Origin: Gammaproteobacteria bacterium
GTDB lineage: Bacteria; Pseudomonadota; Gammaproteobacteria; Xanthomonadales; Rhodanobacteraceae
DNA length: 36,531 nucleotides
Assembly (NCBI GenBank): GCA_021325195.1
Contig: JAJPHQ010000063.1
Coordinates: 1-36,531, forward strand
Direction of reading: 5' to 3'
This document shows positions 25,608 to 34,527 of this stretch, piece after piece. Every line of letters begins with the position of its first letter. The stretch's first letter is position 1. A program made the translations under genes and the position numbers. A model generated the notes under the pieces. The model saw nothing but the letters and a program-made list of their open reading frames with translations. It ran no database searches and was not told the DNA's origin.

Positions 25608-26452
25608 GATCGATGGATGCCGCGTCGAAGGAGCAGCCGCGAGAATACGCTGAGCAGCAGGATGAAGGCCATCGCCTCGAACGCGCCGGCCCAGGCCATC
25701 TTCTGCCAGTTGTCGTAGGGACTCATCGCGAACTGGAAGATCACCACCGGCAGGTTCGCGATCGGGCGTGCGAGGTCGGTGCTCCAGAACTGGTTGTTGA
25801 GCGCGGTGAAGAGCAATGGCGCGGTTTCGCCGCTGATGCGCGCGATGCCCAGCAGCACGCCCGTCAGGATGCCGGATGCCGCCGCCTTCCAGGTGATCCG
25901 CATCACCAGTTTCCAGTACGGCGTGCCCAGCGCGATGGCGGCCTCGCGCAAGGCGCCGGGCACCAGCCGCAGCATTTCGTCGGTGGTGCGCACGACGACC
26001 GGAATCAGGATCAGCGCCAGCGCCACGCCGCCCGCGAACGCCGAGAAATGGCCGCCGGGATCGACCACGATCGCGTAGGTGAACAGGCCGATCACGATGG
26101 ACGGCGCGCTGAGCAGGATGTCGTTGAGGAATCGGATCACCGAACCCAACCTGCGCCGCGCCGCGAATTCCGCGAGCCAGGTGCCCGCCAGCACGCCGAT
26201 CGGCGTGCCGATTGCGACCGCCAGGGCAAGCAGGATCAGGCTGCCGACGAAGGCGTTGCGCAGGCCGCCGCCCTCGCCGCCGGGCGGCGGCGTGTCCTGC
26301 GTGAACAGCGAAAGATGCAGCGCGCCGATGCCGTGGCTCAGCGTGGTCCACAGGATCCACACCAGCCAGAACACGCCAAACACGGTGGTCAGCACGGCCA
26401 TCGTCAGGTTGAAGGCATTGATCGCGCGACGGCGGCTACGCAGGGGGATCAT
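25604..26452 (-). CDS. pstA: Phosphate ABC transporter permease PstA
   Basis: The 282-residue inner-membrane permease pairs with PstC to form the phosphate channel. Six hydrophobic segments are visible, beginning with [20 protein letters not shown]. The EAA-loop motif that docks onto PstB is in [19 protein letters not shown] (about residue 175-193). [20 protein letters not shown] and [14 protein letters not shown] are typical PstA sequences. The ATG at 26452 overlaps the pstC stop as ATGA; the gene likewise overlaps pstB at its end. A GGEGGG-rich periplasmic loop at about 53-62 looks unremarkable. Confidence 0.96.
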   Translation of the reverse strand: MIPLRSRRRAINAFNLTMAVLTTVFGVFWLVWILWTTLSHGIGALHLSLFTQDTPPPGGEGGGLRNAFVGSLILLALAVAIGTPIGVLAGTWLAEFAARRRLGSVIRFLNDILLSAPSIVIGLFTYAIVVDPGGHFSAFAGGVALALILIPVVVRTTDEMLRLVPGALREAAIALGTPYWKLVMRITWKAAASGILTGVLLGIARISGETAPLLFTALNNQFWSTDLARPIANLPVVIFQFAMSPYDNWQKMAWAGAFEAMAFILLLSVFSRLLLRRGIHRS

Positions 26453-27435
26453 GGCCGGCTCCCCGCACCGCGCTCGAGGCGCAGCAACAGCAGTTTGGCG
26501 AACACCAGCACCACGAAGGTGATCAGGAACAGGATCAGGCCCAGCGCCAGCAGCGAGGACTTGTAGAGGTCGCTGGTGGCTTCGGTGAACTCGTTGGCGA
26601 TCACCGAGGCGATCGAGCTGCCCGGCATCAGCAGGCTGGCAGCGAGATTGTTGGAATTGCCGATGATGAAGGTGACCGCCATGGTCTCGCCCAGCGCGCG
26701 CCCCAGGCCCAGGAAGATGCCGCCGGTCACGGCGGTGCGCGTGTACGGCAGGATCACGTGGCGCACCACTTCCCAGGTCGTCGAACCCAGCGCGTAGGCG
26801 GACTCCTTCAGCGCCGCCGGCGTGACCAGGAACACGTCGCGCATGATCGCGGCGATGAACGGGATCACCATGATCCCGAGCACGATACCGGCGGTGAGCA
26901 TGCCGATGCCCATCGGCGGTCCGCGGAACAGCACGCCCAGACCCGGGATCGCGCCGAGGTGATCGTCGATCCACGGCTCGATCTGCGCGAACCGCGGCGC
27001 AAACACCAGAAGGCCCCACATCCCGTAGATGATGCTGGGCACCGCGGCCAGCAGTTCCACCGCGGTCGAGACCGGCCCCCGCAGCCAGCGCGGCGCCAGT
27101 TCCGAAATGAACAGCGCGATCCCGAAGCTGACCGGGATCGCGATCAGCATCGCGATGATCGAGCTGATCAGCGTGCCGACGATGAAGACCAGTGCGCCGA
27201 ACTGGCCGGAGACGGGGTTCCACGTGCCGGTGACCAGGAACCGCCAGCCGAACACGCGCAGCGCGTGCCAGCCTTCGCCAATCAGCGCGATCAGGATCGC
27301 CAGCAGCGTGGCGGCCACCAGCAGCGCGATGCCGCCCGTGAGCTTGCGGAACAGGGGGTCCGCCGGGAAGCGCCAGGCTTGCCCGGCGGACGGGGCGCCG
27401 TTCTGCATCGCGATGGCGGCTTCGGATGCCTTCAT
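26449..27435 (-). CDS. pstC: Phosphate ABC transporter permease PstC
   Basis: The 328-residue inner-membrane permease is the partner of PstA. It has a cytoplasmic N-terminus (MKASEAAIAMQNGAPSAG), then six or more hydrophobic segments from GGIALLVAATLLAILIALIG. ELLAAVPSIIYGMWGL and the EAA-loop KESAYALGSTTWEVVRHVILP are diagnostic of PstC. The ATG at 27435 was chosen; a TTG at 27465 would almost touch the pstS stop and has no better ribosome-binding site. There are 30 bases between pstS and pstC, consistent with one operon. The 3' end overlaps pstA by 4 bases. Confidence 0.95.
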   Translation of the reverse strand: MKASEAAIAMQNGAPSAGQAWRFPADPLFRKLTGGIALLVAATLLAILIALIGEGWHALRVFGWRFLVTGTWNPVSGQFGALVFIVGTLISSIIAMLIAIPVSFGIALFISELAPRWLRGPVSTAVELLAAVPSIIYGMWGLLVFAPRFAQIEPWIDDHLGAIPGLGVLFRGPPMGIGMLTAGIVLGIMVIPFIAAIMRDVFLVTPAALKESAYALGSTTWEVVRHVILPYTRTAVTGGIFLGLGRALGETMAVTFIIGNSNNLAASLLMPGSSIASVIANEFTEATSDLYKSSLLALGLILFLITFVVLVFAKLLLLRLERGAGSRP

Positions 27436-27465
27436 GGCCAGTCGGCACGCGTGCCCGGGGAACAA

Positions 27466-28488
27466 TCAGATGCCAAGATTCTTCTTCCAGTACGCCTTGA
27501 TCGCGGCGACCGTGCTGGCCGGCAGCGGACCGAAGGCGATCGAGCGCGCCATGTCCTGACCATGCTCGAAGCCCCACAGGAAGAACCTGGCCACTTCCTC
27601 GTTGGTGGCCTTGGGCGCGTCCTTGCGCAGGATCTGCCAGGTGCAGCCGGAGATCGGCCAGCTGTCCGCGCCCGGCTGGTCGGTCAGGATCACGTAGAAG
27701 TCTTTGGCCCTGGTGAAATCGACGTTGGCGGCCGCGGCCTGGAAGCCCTTCAGGGAGGGGCCGACCACCTTGCCGTCGCGGTTGATCATCCGTGCGTACG
27801 ACATGTGGTTCTCGAGGATGTAGGCGTACTCGACGTAACCGATCGAGCCCGGGATGCGCTGCACGTACGAGGACACGCCTTCATTGCCCTTGCCGCCCAC
27901 GCCGGTCGGCCATGCCAGCGAGGTGTCCGCGCCGACCCTGGCCTTCCATTCGGGGCTGACCTTGGAAAGATAGTCGGCGAACGTGAAAGTGGTGCCGGAA
28001 CCGTCGGAGCGGTGCACGACGGTGATGTGCATGTCGGGCAGTTTCACGCCGGGGTTGAGTCTGGCGATCGCCGGATCGTTCCACTTGGTGATCTTGCCGA
28101 GGTAGATGTCGGCGACCAGCGGACCGCTCAGGATCAATTCGCCCGGCTGCACGCCGGGGAGGTTGTAAACCAGGTCCTCGCCCGCGATCGCGGTGGGGAA
28201 CTGGATCAACCCGGCCTGCGCCAGTTCCTCCGGTGTCAGCGGTTTGTCGCTGGCGCCGAAGGCCACGGTGCCGGCCTTGATCTGCGCGATGCCGCCGCCG
28301 GAACCGATCGACTGGTAATTGACCTGGGTGCCGGTCTGCTCGGCATACGCGGCCGCCCATTTGGCGACCAGCGGGTAAACCCAGGTGCTGCCCGCGCCGG
28401 TGATGCTGGCGGCTTGCGCGGCCGCGCCGAACACCGCGAGGGCCGCGAACGCGGCGAGACGGGATGCGAGGGAAGTGCGCTTGAACAC
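27466..28488 (-). CDS. pstS: Periplasmic phosphate-binding protein PstS
   Basis: The 340-residue periplasmic receptor delivers phosphate to PstCA. The signal peptide (LASRLAAFAALAVFGAAAQA) is cleaved before ASITGAGSTWVYPLVAKW. The phosphate-cage segments are GAGSTW, SIGSGGGIAQI, FGASDKPL and RSDGSGTTFTFADYL (the family's S-G-T-T contact). Length and order match Enterobacterial PstS. The start is a GTG at 28488 with a strong AAGGAG 8 nt upstream, which is better than any ATG nearby. It is the first gene of pstSCAB-phoU. A candidate Pho box lies 82 nt upstream, in the divergent gap shared with a porin. Confidence 0.97.
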   Translation of the reverse strand: MFKRTSLASRLAAFAALAVFGAAAQAASITGAGSTWVYPLVAKWAAAYAEQTGTQVNYQSIGSGGGIAQIKAGTVAFGASDKPLTPEELAQAGLIQFPTAIAGEDLVYNLPGVQPGELILSGPLVADIYLGKITKWNDPAIARLNPGVKLPDMHITVVHRSDGSGTTFTFADYLSKVSPEWKARVGADTSLAWPTGVGGKGNEGVSSYVQRIPGSIGYVEYAYILENHMSYARMINRDGKVVGPSLKGFQAAAANVDFTRAKDFYVILTDQPGADSWPISGCTWQILRKDAPKATNEEVARFFLWGFEHGQDMARSIAFGPLPASTVAAIKAYWKKNLGI

Positions 28489-28569
28489 GGTTGGCTCCTT
28501 GCAGGATGGCGGGGCGTCGCCCGTTCCCCGTATTGCAAGCGCCGCGTGTTGCAGTCCCGTGATGCCCAT

Positions 28570-28609
28570 GTTGCGGTTGCGTGACAGGACGCGCGTCGAT
28601 TCCGGACAG
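28570..28609 (-). promoter_or_regulatory. Candidate Pho box array upstream of pstS
   Basis: On the minus strand, CTGTCAC-GCAA-CCGCAAC (28587-28570) has one perfect and one partial half-site at the required 11-bp period. A further CTGTCC lies exactly two periods (22 bp) upstream at 28609-28604. The motif is shared with the phoB site. A clear -10 element is not obvious. Confidence 0.5.
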
Positions 28610-28627
28610 ACGTCTTCATTCCGTCAT
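28610..28627 (+). promoter_or_regulatory. Candidate Pho box for the divergent porin gene
   Basis: ACGTCTT-CATT-CCGTCAT on the plus strand has GTC triplets 11 bp apart and matches the CTGTCAT half-site at 4 and 6 of 7 positions. It lies 107 nt before the porin ATG and directly abuts the pstS array on the other strand. It is weaker than the pstS and phoB sites. Confidence 0.35.
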
Positions 28628-28734
28628 CGAGAATCAACACGACTGCAACGATGGCCGGGCAGGCTGCGCCCGTTCCCGATGCAATGCGGTTCCGCTTGGG
28701 GAACGCCATCCATCCCGAACCATGGAGAGTTTTC

Positions 28735-30057
28735 ATGCGTTGCAAAGTGCTGACCCTGGGTATCGCCGCCGCGCTCGGTTTCGCCTGCGCCGGGGCACAT
28801 GCGCAATCGTTTGCGGACGTGTTCACCCGGGGGCACGTCGACGGCGAGCTGCGCCTCTACGACTTCGATCGCCTCTATTCCACCGAGTCGGTGCCGGATG
28901 CCCATGCACTGTCGGGTGCCATCCTCCTGAATGCGCAGACCGCGACGTTCGGGGGGGGATTCAGCCTCGGCGCCTCGCTGTTGAGCGCCAACGCATTCGG
29001 GACCCAATCGAGCAATCCGGCCAGGATCGATACCACACTGATGGGCCCCCGCAACGCGGTGACCGCCTTGAGCCAGGCTTACGTGCAGTACCAGAACGAC
29101 ACGTTCCTGTTCAGGGCGGGCGACCAGTACCTCAACACGCCCTGGATGGGCAGCAGCGATTCGCGGGTGATGCCGGCGTCCTATCAGGCGGTGAGCTTCG
29201 GCATCACGCCGGTGAAGGGCTGGCAGATCCTGGGACTGCGCAGCTTCGCCTGGAAGAGCCGCACGTCCGGCGACTACAGCTTCGACAATCTCTACTATCC
29301 CTCCACCTGGCGCGGTGATTCGATGTACGGCGGCATCGGCGGTCTGCCGGCCACCGCCCGCGCGGCGCGTGGCACCTGGGCGCTGGGCACGACCTACGGC
29401 GTCGGCGGTTTCAAGGCGCAGGCGTGGTATTACAACTTTCTCGGTTTCGCCCGCATGGGCTACGTGGACGGCAGCTACACCTTCAAGACCGGCAGCGGCT
29501 ACGACCCCTTCGTCGCGGCGCAGTACGTCGGCGAGACCGGCGGCTCCAGCAACATCCTGGTCGAGAACGGCGCCAAGCTGTTCGGGGTCGCGGGCAGCAA
29601 GGTGAAGAGCCAGGCCTGGGGTGCGGACGTCGGTGTCAACATTCCGCACGGCAAGTTCGACGTGTCCTACAACAAGATCTCGCAGGAGACCGGCGCGATC
29701 GGCGACGGCGCCCTGATCTCGCCGTACACCGCGGCCTATGCGACCGATCCGCTCTACACCACGTCCATGATCCGCGGCCTGGTCGAACAGGGGCCGGGAC
29801 ATGCGTGGAAGGCCAGGTTCACGTACAACCTGTTCGACGACCGGCTGCTGCTGCAGGCGGCGTATGCGAAGTACACCACGGTGCTGCGCGGCGACAGCCA
29901 CAACGTGTATCTCGACATCGCCTACAACCTGGACGGCTGGCTCAAGGGCCTGTCGCTGCGCGACCGCTGGGAGCGTTCCAGCGGCGGCGCGAACGGCCTG
30001 AATCCCGGCAACGGGTCGTTCACCTACAACCGCCTGATGATCGCGTACAAGTTCTGA
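28735..30057 (+). CDS. OprD-family outer-membrane porin
   Basis: The 440-residue outer-membrane barrel has the signal peptide MRCKVLTLGIAAALGFACAG, cut after HAQ. SFADVFTRGHVDGELRLYDFDR opens the barrel, and RAGDQYLNTPWMGSSDSRVMPASYQA is the OprD-type segment. The protein alternates strands and ends in a terminal aromatic (RLMIAYKF). OprD porins are substrate-selective channels for small anions or amino acids. Position divergent from pstS and a candidate Pho box suggest a phosphate-related uptake role, which is inference. The ATG at 28735 has GGAGAG upstream. A run of eight G at 28951-28958 inside the gene is a possible slippage site. A rho-independent terminator follows at 30137-30170. Confidence 0.85.
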   Translation: MRCKVLTLGIAAALGFACAGAHAQSFADVFTRGHVDGELRLYDFDRLYSTESVPDAHALSGAILLNAQTATFGGGFSLGASLLSANAFGTQSSNPARIDTTLMGPRNAVTALSQAYVQYQNDTFLFRAGDQYLNTPWMGSSDSRVMPASYQAVSFGITPVKGWQILGLRSFAWKSRTSGDYSFDNLYYPSTWRGDSMYGGIGGLPATARAARGTWALGTTYGVGGFKAQAWYYNFLGFARMGYVDGSYTFKTGSGYDPFVAAQYVGETGGSSNILVENGAKLFGVAGSKVKSQAWGADVGVNIPHGKFDVSYNKISQETGAIGDGALISPYTAAYATDPLYTTSMIRGLVEQGPGHAWKARFTYNLFDDRLLLQAAYAKYTTVLRGDSHNVYLDIAYNLDGWLKGLSLRDRWERSSGGANGLNPGNGSFTYNRLMIAYKF

Positions 30058-30136
30058 TCCATCGCCGGTTTCCTGTCGGTATCGCATCGAAGCGAACCTC
30101 GCGAACCAATATCGGATGCCGGGCAGGGAGGCGATG

Positions 30137-30170
30137 GCGGCGGGTCTGTCAGGACCCGCCGCAATTTTTA
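30137..30170 (+). terminator. Rho-independent terminator after the porin gene
   Basis: A 10-bp perfect stem GCGGCGGGTC (30137-30146) / GACCCGCCGC (30153-30162) around a 6-nt loop is followed by AATTTTTA. It lies 80 bp past the porin stop and 8 bp before the end of the opposing PAP2 gene. The T-run is only on the plus strand, so it ends the porin transcript. Confidence 0.85.
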
Positions 30171-30177
30171 TATGCAA

Positions 30178-30741
30178 TCAGGGCAGCGCCGTAGCGAGGA
30201 TGGAGCCGGACCACAACGAAACCCCGCCCAGCACGGTGCCGATCGCGAGCCCGGCCAACACGTCGCTCGGATAGTGCAGGCCCAGCACCACGCGCGACAC
30301 CGCCACCAGCAGCGTGAACACGGCGAGCGGCAGCGCGAGGAAGGGAAACCAGCCCGCGGCGACGATGGTGAAACTGATCGCATGCAGGGTGTGGCCGGAA
30401 GGAAAGCTGTATTCGTCCAGCGCCAGCGCGCGGGCCACCACCTCCGGATGCGCGCGGAACGGCCGTGGCCGGCGGGTGCGCCGCTTGAGCGCGCGGTACA
30501 GCAGCCACGCGATGAAACCGGTGGCCAGCATCTGCAGGGCGGCACGGATGCCCCGTCCGCCGCCGGCGAGGGCGAGCACGGCGATCAGGCCGTACCAGAA
30601 CCAGCCGTCGCCGAGCCGGCTCACGGCGCCGAAGAAGCGGTGAACGCCTTGCCAGGCGGCCCAGCGGCTCGCCGCACGGCACAGCCGTGGATCGAGGGTA
30701 CGCCAGGTTGCCGGCTCAGGCGGCAGCGCCGAGGGGATCAT
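30178..30741 (-). CDS. PAP2-family membrane phosphatase
   Basis: The 187-residue protein has about five membrane segments. The PAP2 phosphatase signatures are complete: KRRTRRPRPF (first motif K-x6-RP), YSFPSGHTLHAIS (PSGH, catalytic His) and SRVVLGLHYPSDVLAG (SR..H..D). Such enzymes dephosphorylate undecaprenyl pyrophosphate or phosphatidate-type lipids at the membrane. Start at the ATG 30741 with GGGAGC upstream; the first 26 bases overlap the end of the glycosyltransferase gene, so the pair is translationally coupled. That suggests a shared role in lipid or lipid-linked sugar metabolism. The substrate is not decided by sequence. Confidence 0.9.
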   Translation of the reverse strand: MIPSALPPEPATWRTLDPRLCRAASRWAAWQGVHRFFGAVSRLGDGWFWYGLIAVLALAGGGRGIRAALQMLATGFIAWLLYRALKRRTRRPRPFRAHPEVVARALALDEYSFPSGHTLHAISFTIVAAGWFPFLALPLAVFTLLVAVSRVVLGLHYPSDVLAGLAIGTVLGGVSLWSGSILATALP

Positions 30742-31861
30742 GGTCGTGCTCCCGCAGCATGGCGCGCAGCAACCGGTCGAAATCGGCAATCACCGCTGCG
30801 GTCTCGCACTGTTGCGCGGCGATCCTCGCGTTGGTGCCGAGCATCCGGCGCGTCTCGCCGTCCAGTCCCAGTTCGTACGCCGAGGTGATGAAGCCGCGCG
30901 CGTCCGTTTCGGGAACGACCAGTCCGGAAATGCCGTTGGCCACGTGTTCCTGCGCCGCAGCGCGGTCGAAGGCGACCAGCGCGAGGCCCGACGCCATCGC
31001 TTCCAGCACGACGTTGCCGAAGGTTTCGGTGAGGCTGGGAAACAGGAACATGTCCGCGCTGGCGTAATGCGTGGCCAGTTCCTCGCCGTGCCTGGTTCCG
31101 GCGAACAGTACGTCCGGGTAGGCGGCGGCGAGTGCGGCGCGTTGCGGGCCGTCACCGACCATCACCATGCGCGTCCCGGGAATCCGCGCGTGCAGGGCCC
31201 GGAAGGCCTGCAAGGCGAGCCCGAGACTTTTCTCCGCGGCGATGCGTCCGACGCAAAGCATCACCGGCGCGTCTGCGTGCGCACCCCAGCTTCTGCGCAA
31301 TTCCGGATCACGCCGCGCGGGCGAGAACAGTTCGGTATCCACGCCCCGGCGCAGCTTGCGCACGTGGCGGATGTCCGCGTCGAGCAATTCCTCGGCCAGG
31401 GCACGGGTGGGCACCAGCGTCATCTGTGCGCGGCGATGGAACTGCAGCAGGCGCGAACGCACCAGCGGTGCCAGCAGGCCGACGCCGTAGTGCGCGGCGT
31501 AATCATGGAACCGCGTGTGGAAACCCGTGACCACGGGAATCCGCAGCATGTTGGCCGCGCGCATCGCGGAGATGCCCAGCGGGCCCTCCGTCGCGATGTA
31601 AACCGCGTCCGGTCGCCGTGAACACCAGCGCCTGCGCAAACCCGTGCCCTGCGGCATGCCGACCTGCAGACCCGGGTAGTGCGGCAGACGCGCGCCGCGT
31701 GCGAACACCAGTTCCACGTTGCCGTCACGGCCGTCCTCGCCTGGCCGGACCACCTCGACGTGGTGGCCGCGCGCCGCCATACCGCGTGCCAGCGTCTGCA
31801 CCGTGAGGGCGACACCGTTCACCTCGGGTGGCCAGGTTTCGGTGACGAAAACGACGTGCAT
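30716..31861 (-). CDS. GT4-family glycosyltransferase
   Basis: The 381-residue GT-B fold enzyme has an N-terminal domain starting MHVVFVTETWPPEVNGVALT with the glycine-rich acceptor loop and FHTRFHDYAAHYGVG. The nucleotide-sugar domain shows LCVGRIAAEKSLGLALQAF and MVMVGDGPQR, and the E-x7-E motif of retaining GT4 enzymes lies in SLTETFGNVVLEAMASGLALV. It resembles the alpha-mannosyl/SqdX-like glycolipid transferases that begin with TETWPPEVNGVA. With the coupled PAP2 phosphatase it probably makes a membrane glycolipid or a related glycan. The ATG at 31861 has CGGAG 7 nt upstream. It is divergent from the TonB-dependent receptor gene. Confidence 0.88.
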   Translation of the reverse strand: MHVVFVTETWPPEVNGVALTVQTLARGMAARGHHVEVVRPGEDGRDGNVELVFARGARLPHYPGLQVGMPQGTGLRRRWCSRRPDAVYIATEGPLGISAMRAANMLRIPVVTGFHTRFHDYAAHYGVGLLAPLVRSRLLQFHRRAQMTLVPTRALAEELLDADIRHVRKLRRGVDTELFSPARRDPELRRSWGAHADAPVMLCVGRIAAEKSLGLALQAFRALHARIPGTRMVMVGDGPQRAALAAAYPDVLFAGTRHGEELATHYASADMFLFPSLTETFGNVVLEAMASGLALVAFDRAAAQEHVANGISGLVVPETDARGFITSAYELGLDGETRRMLGTNARIAAQQCETAAVIADFDRLLRAMLREHDHDPLGAAA

Positions 31862-31996
31862 GGTTGGAGCTCCGTATGGACCACGCGGAAGCTTCCCGTG
31901 CCGGGATGACGCGGTGGCGACCGGGTGATGACCCGCGCGTGACGCGCCTCGTTCGACGCGATCGCGGAATCGTTCGATCACGGATCCCGAACACAA

Positions 31997-32014
31997 CGGT
32001 CGCATTCGCGTCAT
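31997..32014 (+). promoter_or_regulatory. Weak candidate Pho box before the TonB-dependent receptor
   Basis: CGGTCGC-ATTC-GCGTCAT has GTC triplets 11 bp apart. Its second half and spacer resemble the site before the OprD-like porin (CATT..CGTCATC). A GAATAC that might serve as -10 is 5 bp downstream, closer than usual. On its own the match is not significant. Confidence 0.25.
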
Positions 32015-32037
32015 CTCCGGAATACACGCTGTCAAGG

Positions 32038-32080
32038 ATTCGCAAGCGCCCCGCGCCTGCGACGCGAGGCGTTTGCGAAT
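32038..32080 (+). other. 13-bp inverted repeat in the leader of the receptor gene
   Basis: ATTCGCAAGCGCC (32038-32050) pairs with GGCGTTTGCGAAT (32068-32080) with one G-T pair and a 17-nt loop, 42 nt before the start codon. If transcription begins upstream it forms a stable leader hairpin; otherwise it may be an operator. It has no terminator T-tract. Confidence 0.5.
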
Positions 32081-32122
32081 TCCCTTCCCACCGTGCTCAC
32101 GCGACCCACAGGCATCTCTCCC

Positions 32123-34450
32123 ATGACGACCCCGCCAACCTCGAAACCCCTGCGTCCGATGATGCCGCTCGCATGCGCGATCGCCAGCGTGTTCATGCTG
32201 CCGGTCGCACATGCGGCGACGGCACCGGCAACCCCGGTTTCCGCCGCCCAGACACTTCCGGTCCTGGAAGTGCAAGGCAAGCGGCTGAAGCAGGACGAGC
32301 GTGCGCCGACCCGCGGCTCGCTCGCGGTGACCCAGCCGACATCCGTCATCGGCAAGGACTACATCGACAACAGTCAGGCGCCCACGGCGAACTACAGCGA
32401 GATCATCGCCATCGCGCCGAGCGTCGTGAACATCCAGCCGAACGGGCCGGGCATGGGCGACAGCGTGAATCTTTCCATCCGCGGTTTCCAGGACGGGCAA
32501 TACAACCTGACCTGGGACGGCATTCCCGTTGGTGACGCGAACGATTTCACCCACCACTCCGCCGACTACCTGATGGCCCAGGACATCGGGCGGATCGATG
32601 TCGATCGCGGTCCGGGCAGCGCCTCGACGGTGGGTTTCGCGACCTTCGGCGGCACGATCGGGGTGGCCACCAAGTCACCGCTGCCCGAAACCACCACGAC
32701 GCTGTACGGCAGCTACGGCAGTTTCGACACGCGCCTGCTCGGCGCCGAATTCGACACCGGCCTGATGCCGGCCTACGGCAACTTCAGCGGCTTCATCGAC
32801 GTGCGCCAGATGCATTCGGACGGCTATCTGACCGGTGCGAACCTGGATCGCAAGAACCTGTTCCTGAAAGGCGTGAAGCCGATCGGCGACTCCAGCCAGT
32901 TGACCTTCGTCGGCATGGTCAACAAGAGCACGGGCAACAGCTCGGCGTTCTACGGCGCCACGTCTTTCCCGTATGTCGCGGTCAACAACGGCGGTCCGGA
33001 CTTGACCTGCAGCCTGCCCGGCCAGATGCAGGTGTTCGGCGACAACTACGGGCTGAGCAGCAACCCGCTCAGCCAGGCCTACACCGGCTACAACCACGAT
33101 GACATCACCACCGACCTCGAATACATCGGGGTGGAATCGCAGCTCGGTGCGGTGAAGCTGGACAACAAGCTGTACACCTTTGCCTACTACCACCACGGTT
33201 ACAACGGCCTCGACCCGAACGGCGGCGGCTGCGACTACGGCCAGATCAACTGCCTCGTGCCCGATGGCACGTTTCCGGCGGGTGCCGATACCCCGAACGG
33301 CACGGTGTACGGCCCCGACAACATCCCCGGCCAGCGCATGTACAACGATTACCGCAACTGGGGCGACCTGCTGCGCCTCGGCCAGACGCTGGGCCCCGGC
33401 GAACTGCGCTACGGCATCTGGTACAACCGCCAGCTTTATCACCGCTACCAGGCCGAGGTGGATTACTCGAACGACCTGGCCTTCAACAACGTGATTCCGA
33501 TCGACGCCATCGATCGCTACATCAACGGCACGTTCACCACGGTGCAGTCGTATGCCGAATATGCATGGACAATCGCGCCGAACCTGATCCTGACCGCCGG
33601 CATCAAGTATGCCTGGTTCAAGCGCCACGACGACGCGCCGATCGAGCAGAAGACCAAAAAGCCGTTGAACTACAGCCAGACCTGGAAGAAGCCGCTGCCG
33701 TCACTGGACCTGCATTACCTGATCACGCCCGAGTGGTCGATGTACGCGCAGGCTGCGCGCGGGTATCTCGCACCCAACGAGAATCTGTTCTACGTACCGA
33801 ATCCGCAATCGTCCGACCAGAACGTGACCCCGGAGACCACCACCAACTACCAGCTCGGCACCGTGTGGCGCGGTGATCGTGCCAGCCTTGCCGCGGCCGC
33901 ATACGCGATCGACTTCAGCAACATGGTCAAGACCACCACGATCGCCGGCGTCAAGTACTTCAGCAATCTGGGCGGTGTGCGCTACCGCGGCGCGGAGGTC
34001 GAGGGCAGCTATGCGCTGGGCGCGGGCTTCAGCCTGTACGGCAACGCCAGCTACAACAAGGCCACCGTCAGCGATACCCGCCTGCAATTGACGGGTGTGC
34101 CGAAAACCACCGCCGCGGCGGGTGTGCTGTACCACCGGGGACCGTGGGACGCATCCCTGCTTGCCAAATATGTCGGCAGCAACTGGGGTGATACCGGCAG
34201 TGACGCCAGCGGGAATGCCATCAACATATATCGCATACCGGCTAACACGGTCGCGGACTTCGCGTTGCATTACACGTTCCGCGACAGCGGTTTCCTGCCG
34301 CGCGGGAGCAGGCTGGGCCTGCAGGTGTTCAACCTGACCGATACGCACAAGATCGACGCCCTGGCCGGCTACACCGCCGGCAACGTGCCGCTGTTCTACG
34401 GCGTGGCGGGGCGCAGCGTGATGGGCACGATTTCGATTGCGCTGCGGTAA
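32123..34450 (+). CDS. TonB-dependent outer-membrane receptor
   Basis: The 775-residue protein has a signal peptide (residues about 1-35, ending AHA), a short TonB-box-like stretch LPVLEVQGK, a plug domain (TSVIGKDYIDNSQ, SVNLSIRGFQDGQYNLTWDGIPVGD, IGRIDVDRGPGSASTVG; about 55-200), and a 22-strand barrel ending with SVMGTISIALR. Imports of this kind use the TonB-ExbBD proton-motive coupling. The family includes receptors for siderophores, sugars and other complex nutrients; the ligand is unknown. No sugar-utilisation or siderophore genes are near, so context is not informative beyond the phosphate block. The ATG at 32123 was chosen because it directly precedes the signal sequence; a GTG at 32093 is in frame. 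Confidence 0.9.
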   Translation: MTTPPTSKPLRPMMPLACAIASVFMLPVAHAATAPATPVSAAQTLPVLEVQGKRLKQDERAPTRGSLAVTQPTSVIGKDYIDNSQAPTANYSEIIAIAPSVVNIQPNGPGMGDSVNLSIRGFQDGQYNLTWDGIPVGDANDFTHHSADYLMAQDIGRIDVDRGPGSASTVGFATFGGTIGVATKSPLPETTTTLYGSYGSFDTRLLGAEFDTGLMPAYGNFSGFIDVRQMHSDGYLTGANLDRKNLFLKGVKPIGDSSQLTFVGMVNKSTGNSSAFYGATSFPYVAVNNGGPDLTCSLPGQMQVFGDNYGLSSNPLSQAYTGYNHDDITTDLEYIGVESQLGAVKLDNKLYTFAYYHHGYNGLDPNGGGCDYGQINCLVPDGTFPAGADTPNGTVYGPDNIPGQRMYNDYRNWGDLLRLGQTLGPGELRYGIWYNRQLYHRYQAEVDYSNDLAFNNVIPIDAIDRYINGTFTTVQSYAEYAWTIAPNLILTAGIKYAWFKRHDDAPIEQKTKKPLNYSQTWKKPLPSLDLHYLITPEWSMYAQAARGYLAPNENLFYVPNPQSSDQNVTPETTTNYQLGTVWRGDRASLAAAAYAIDFSNMVKTTTIAGVKYFSNLGGVRYRGAEVEGSYALGAGFSLYGNASYNKATVSDTRLQLTGVPKTTAAAGVLYHRGPWDASLLAKYVGSNWGDTGSDASGNAINIYRIPANTVADFALHYTFRDSGFLPRGSRLGLQVFNLTDTHKIDALAGYTAGNVPLFYGVAGRSVMGTISIALR

Positions 34451-34527
34451 TGCCCGGTTGCAACCGTTGCCCGTGGGGCATGGCGGACGCGCTGCAATCG
34501 GTGTAGAAATCCCGCTTTCGTCCCGCG

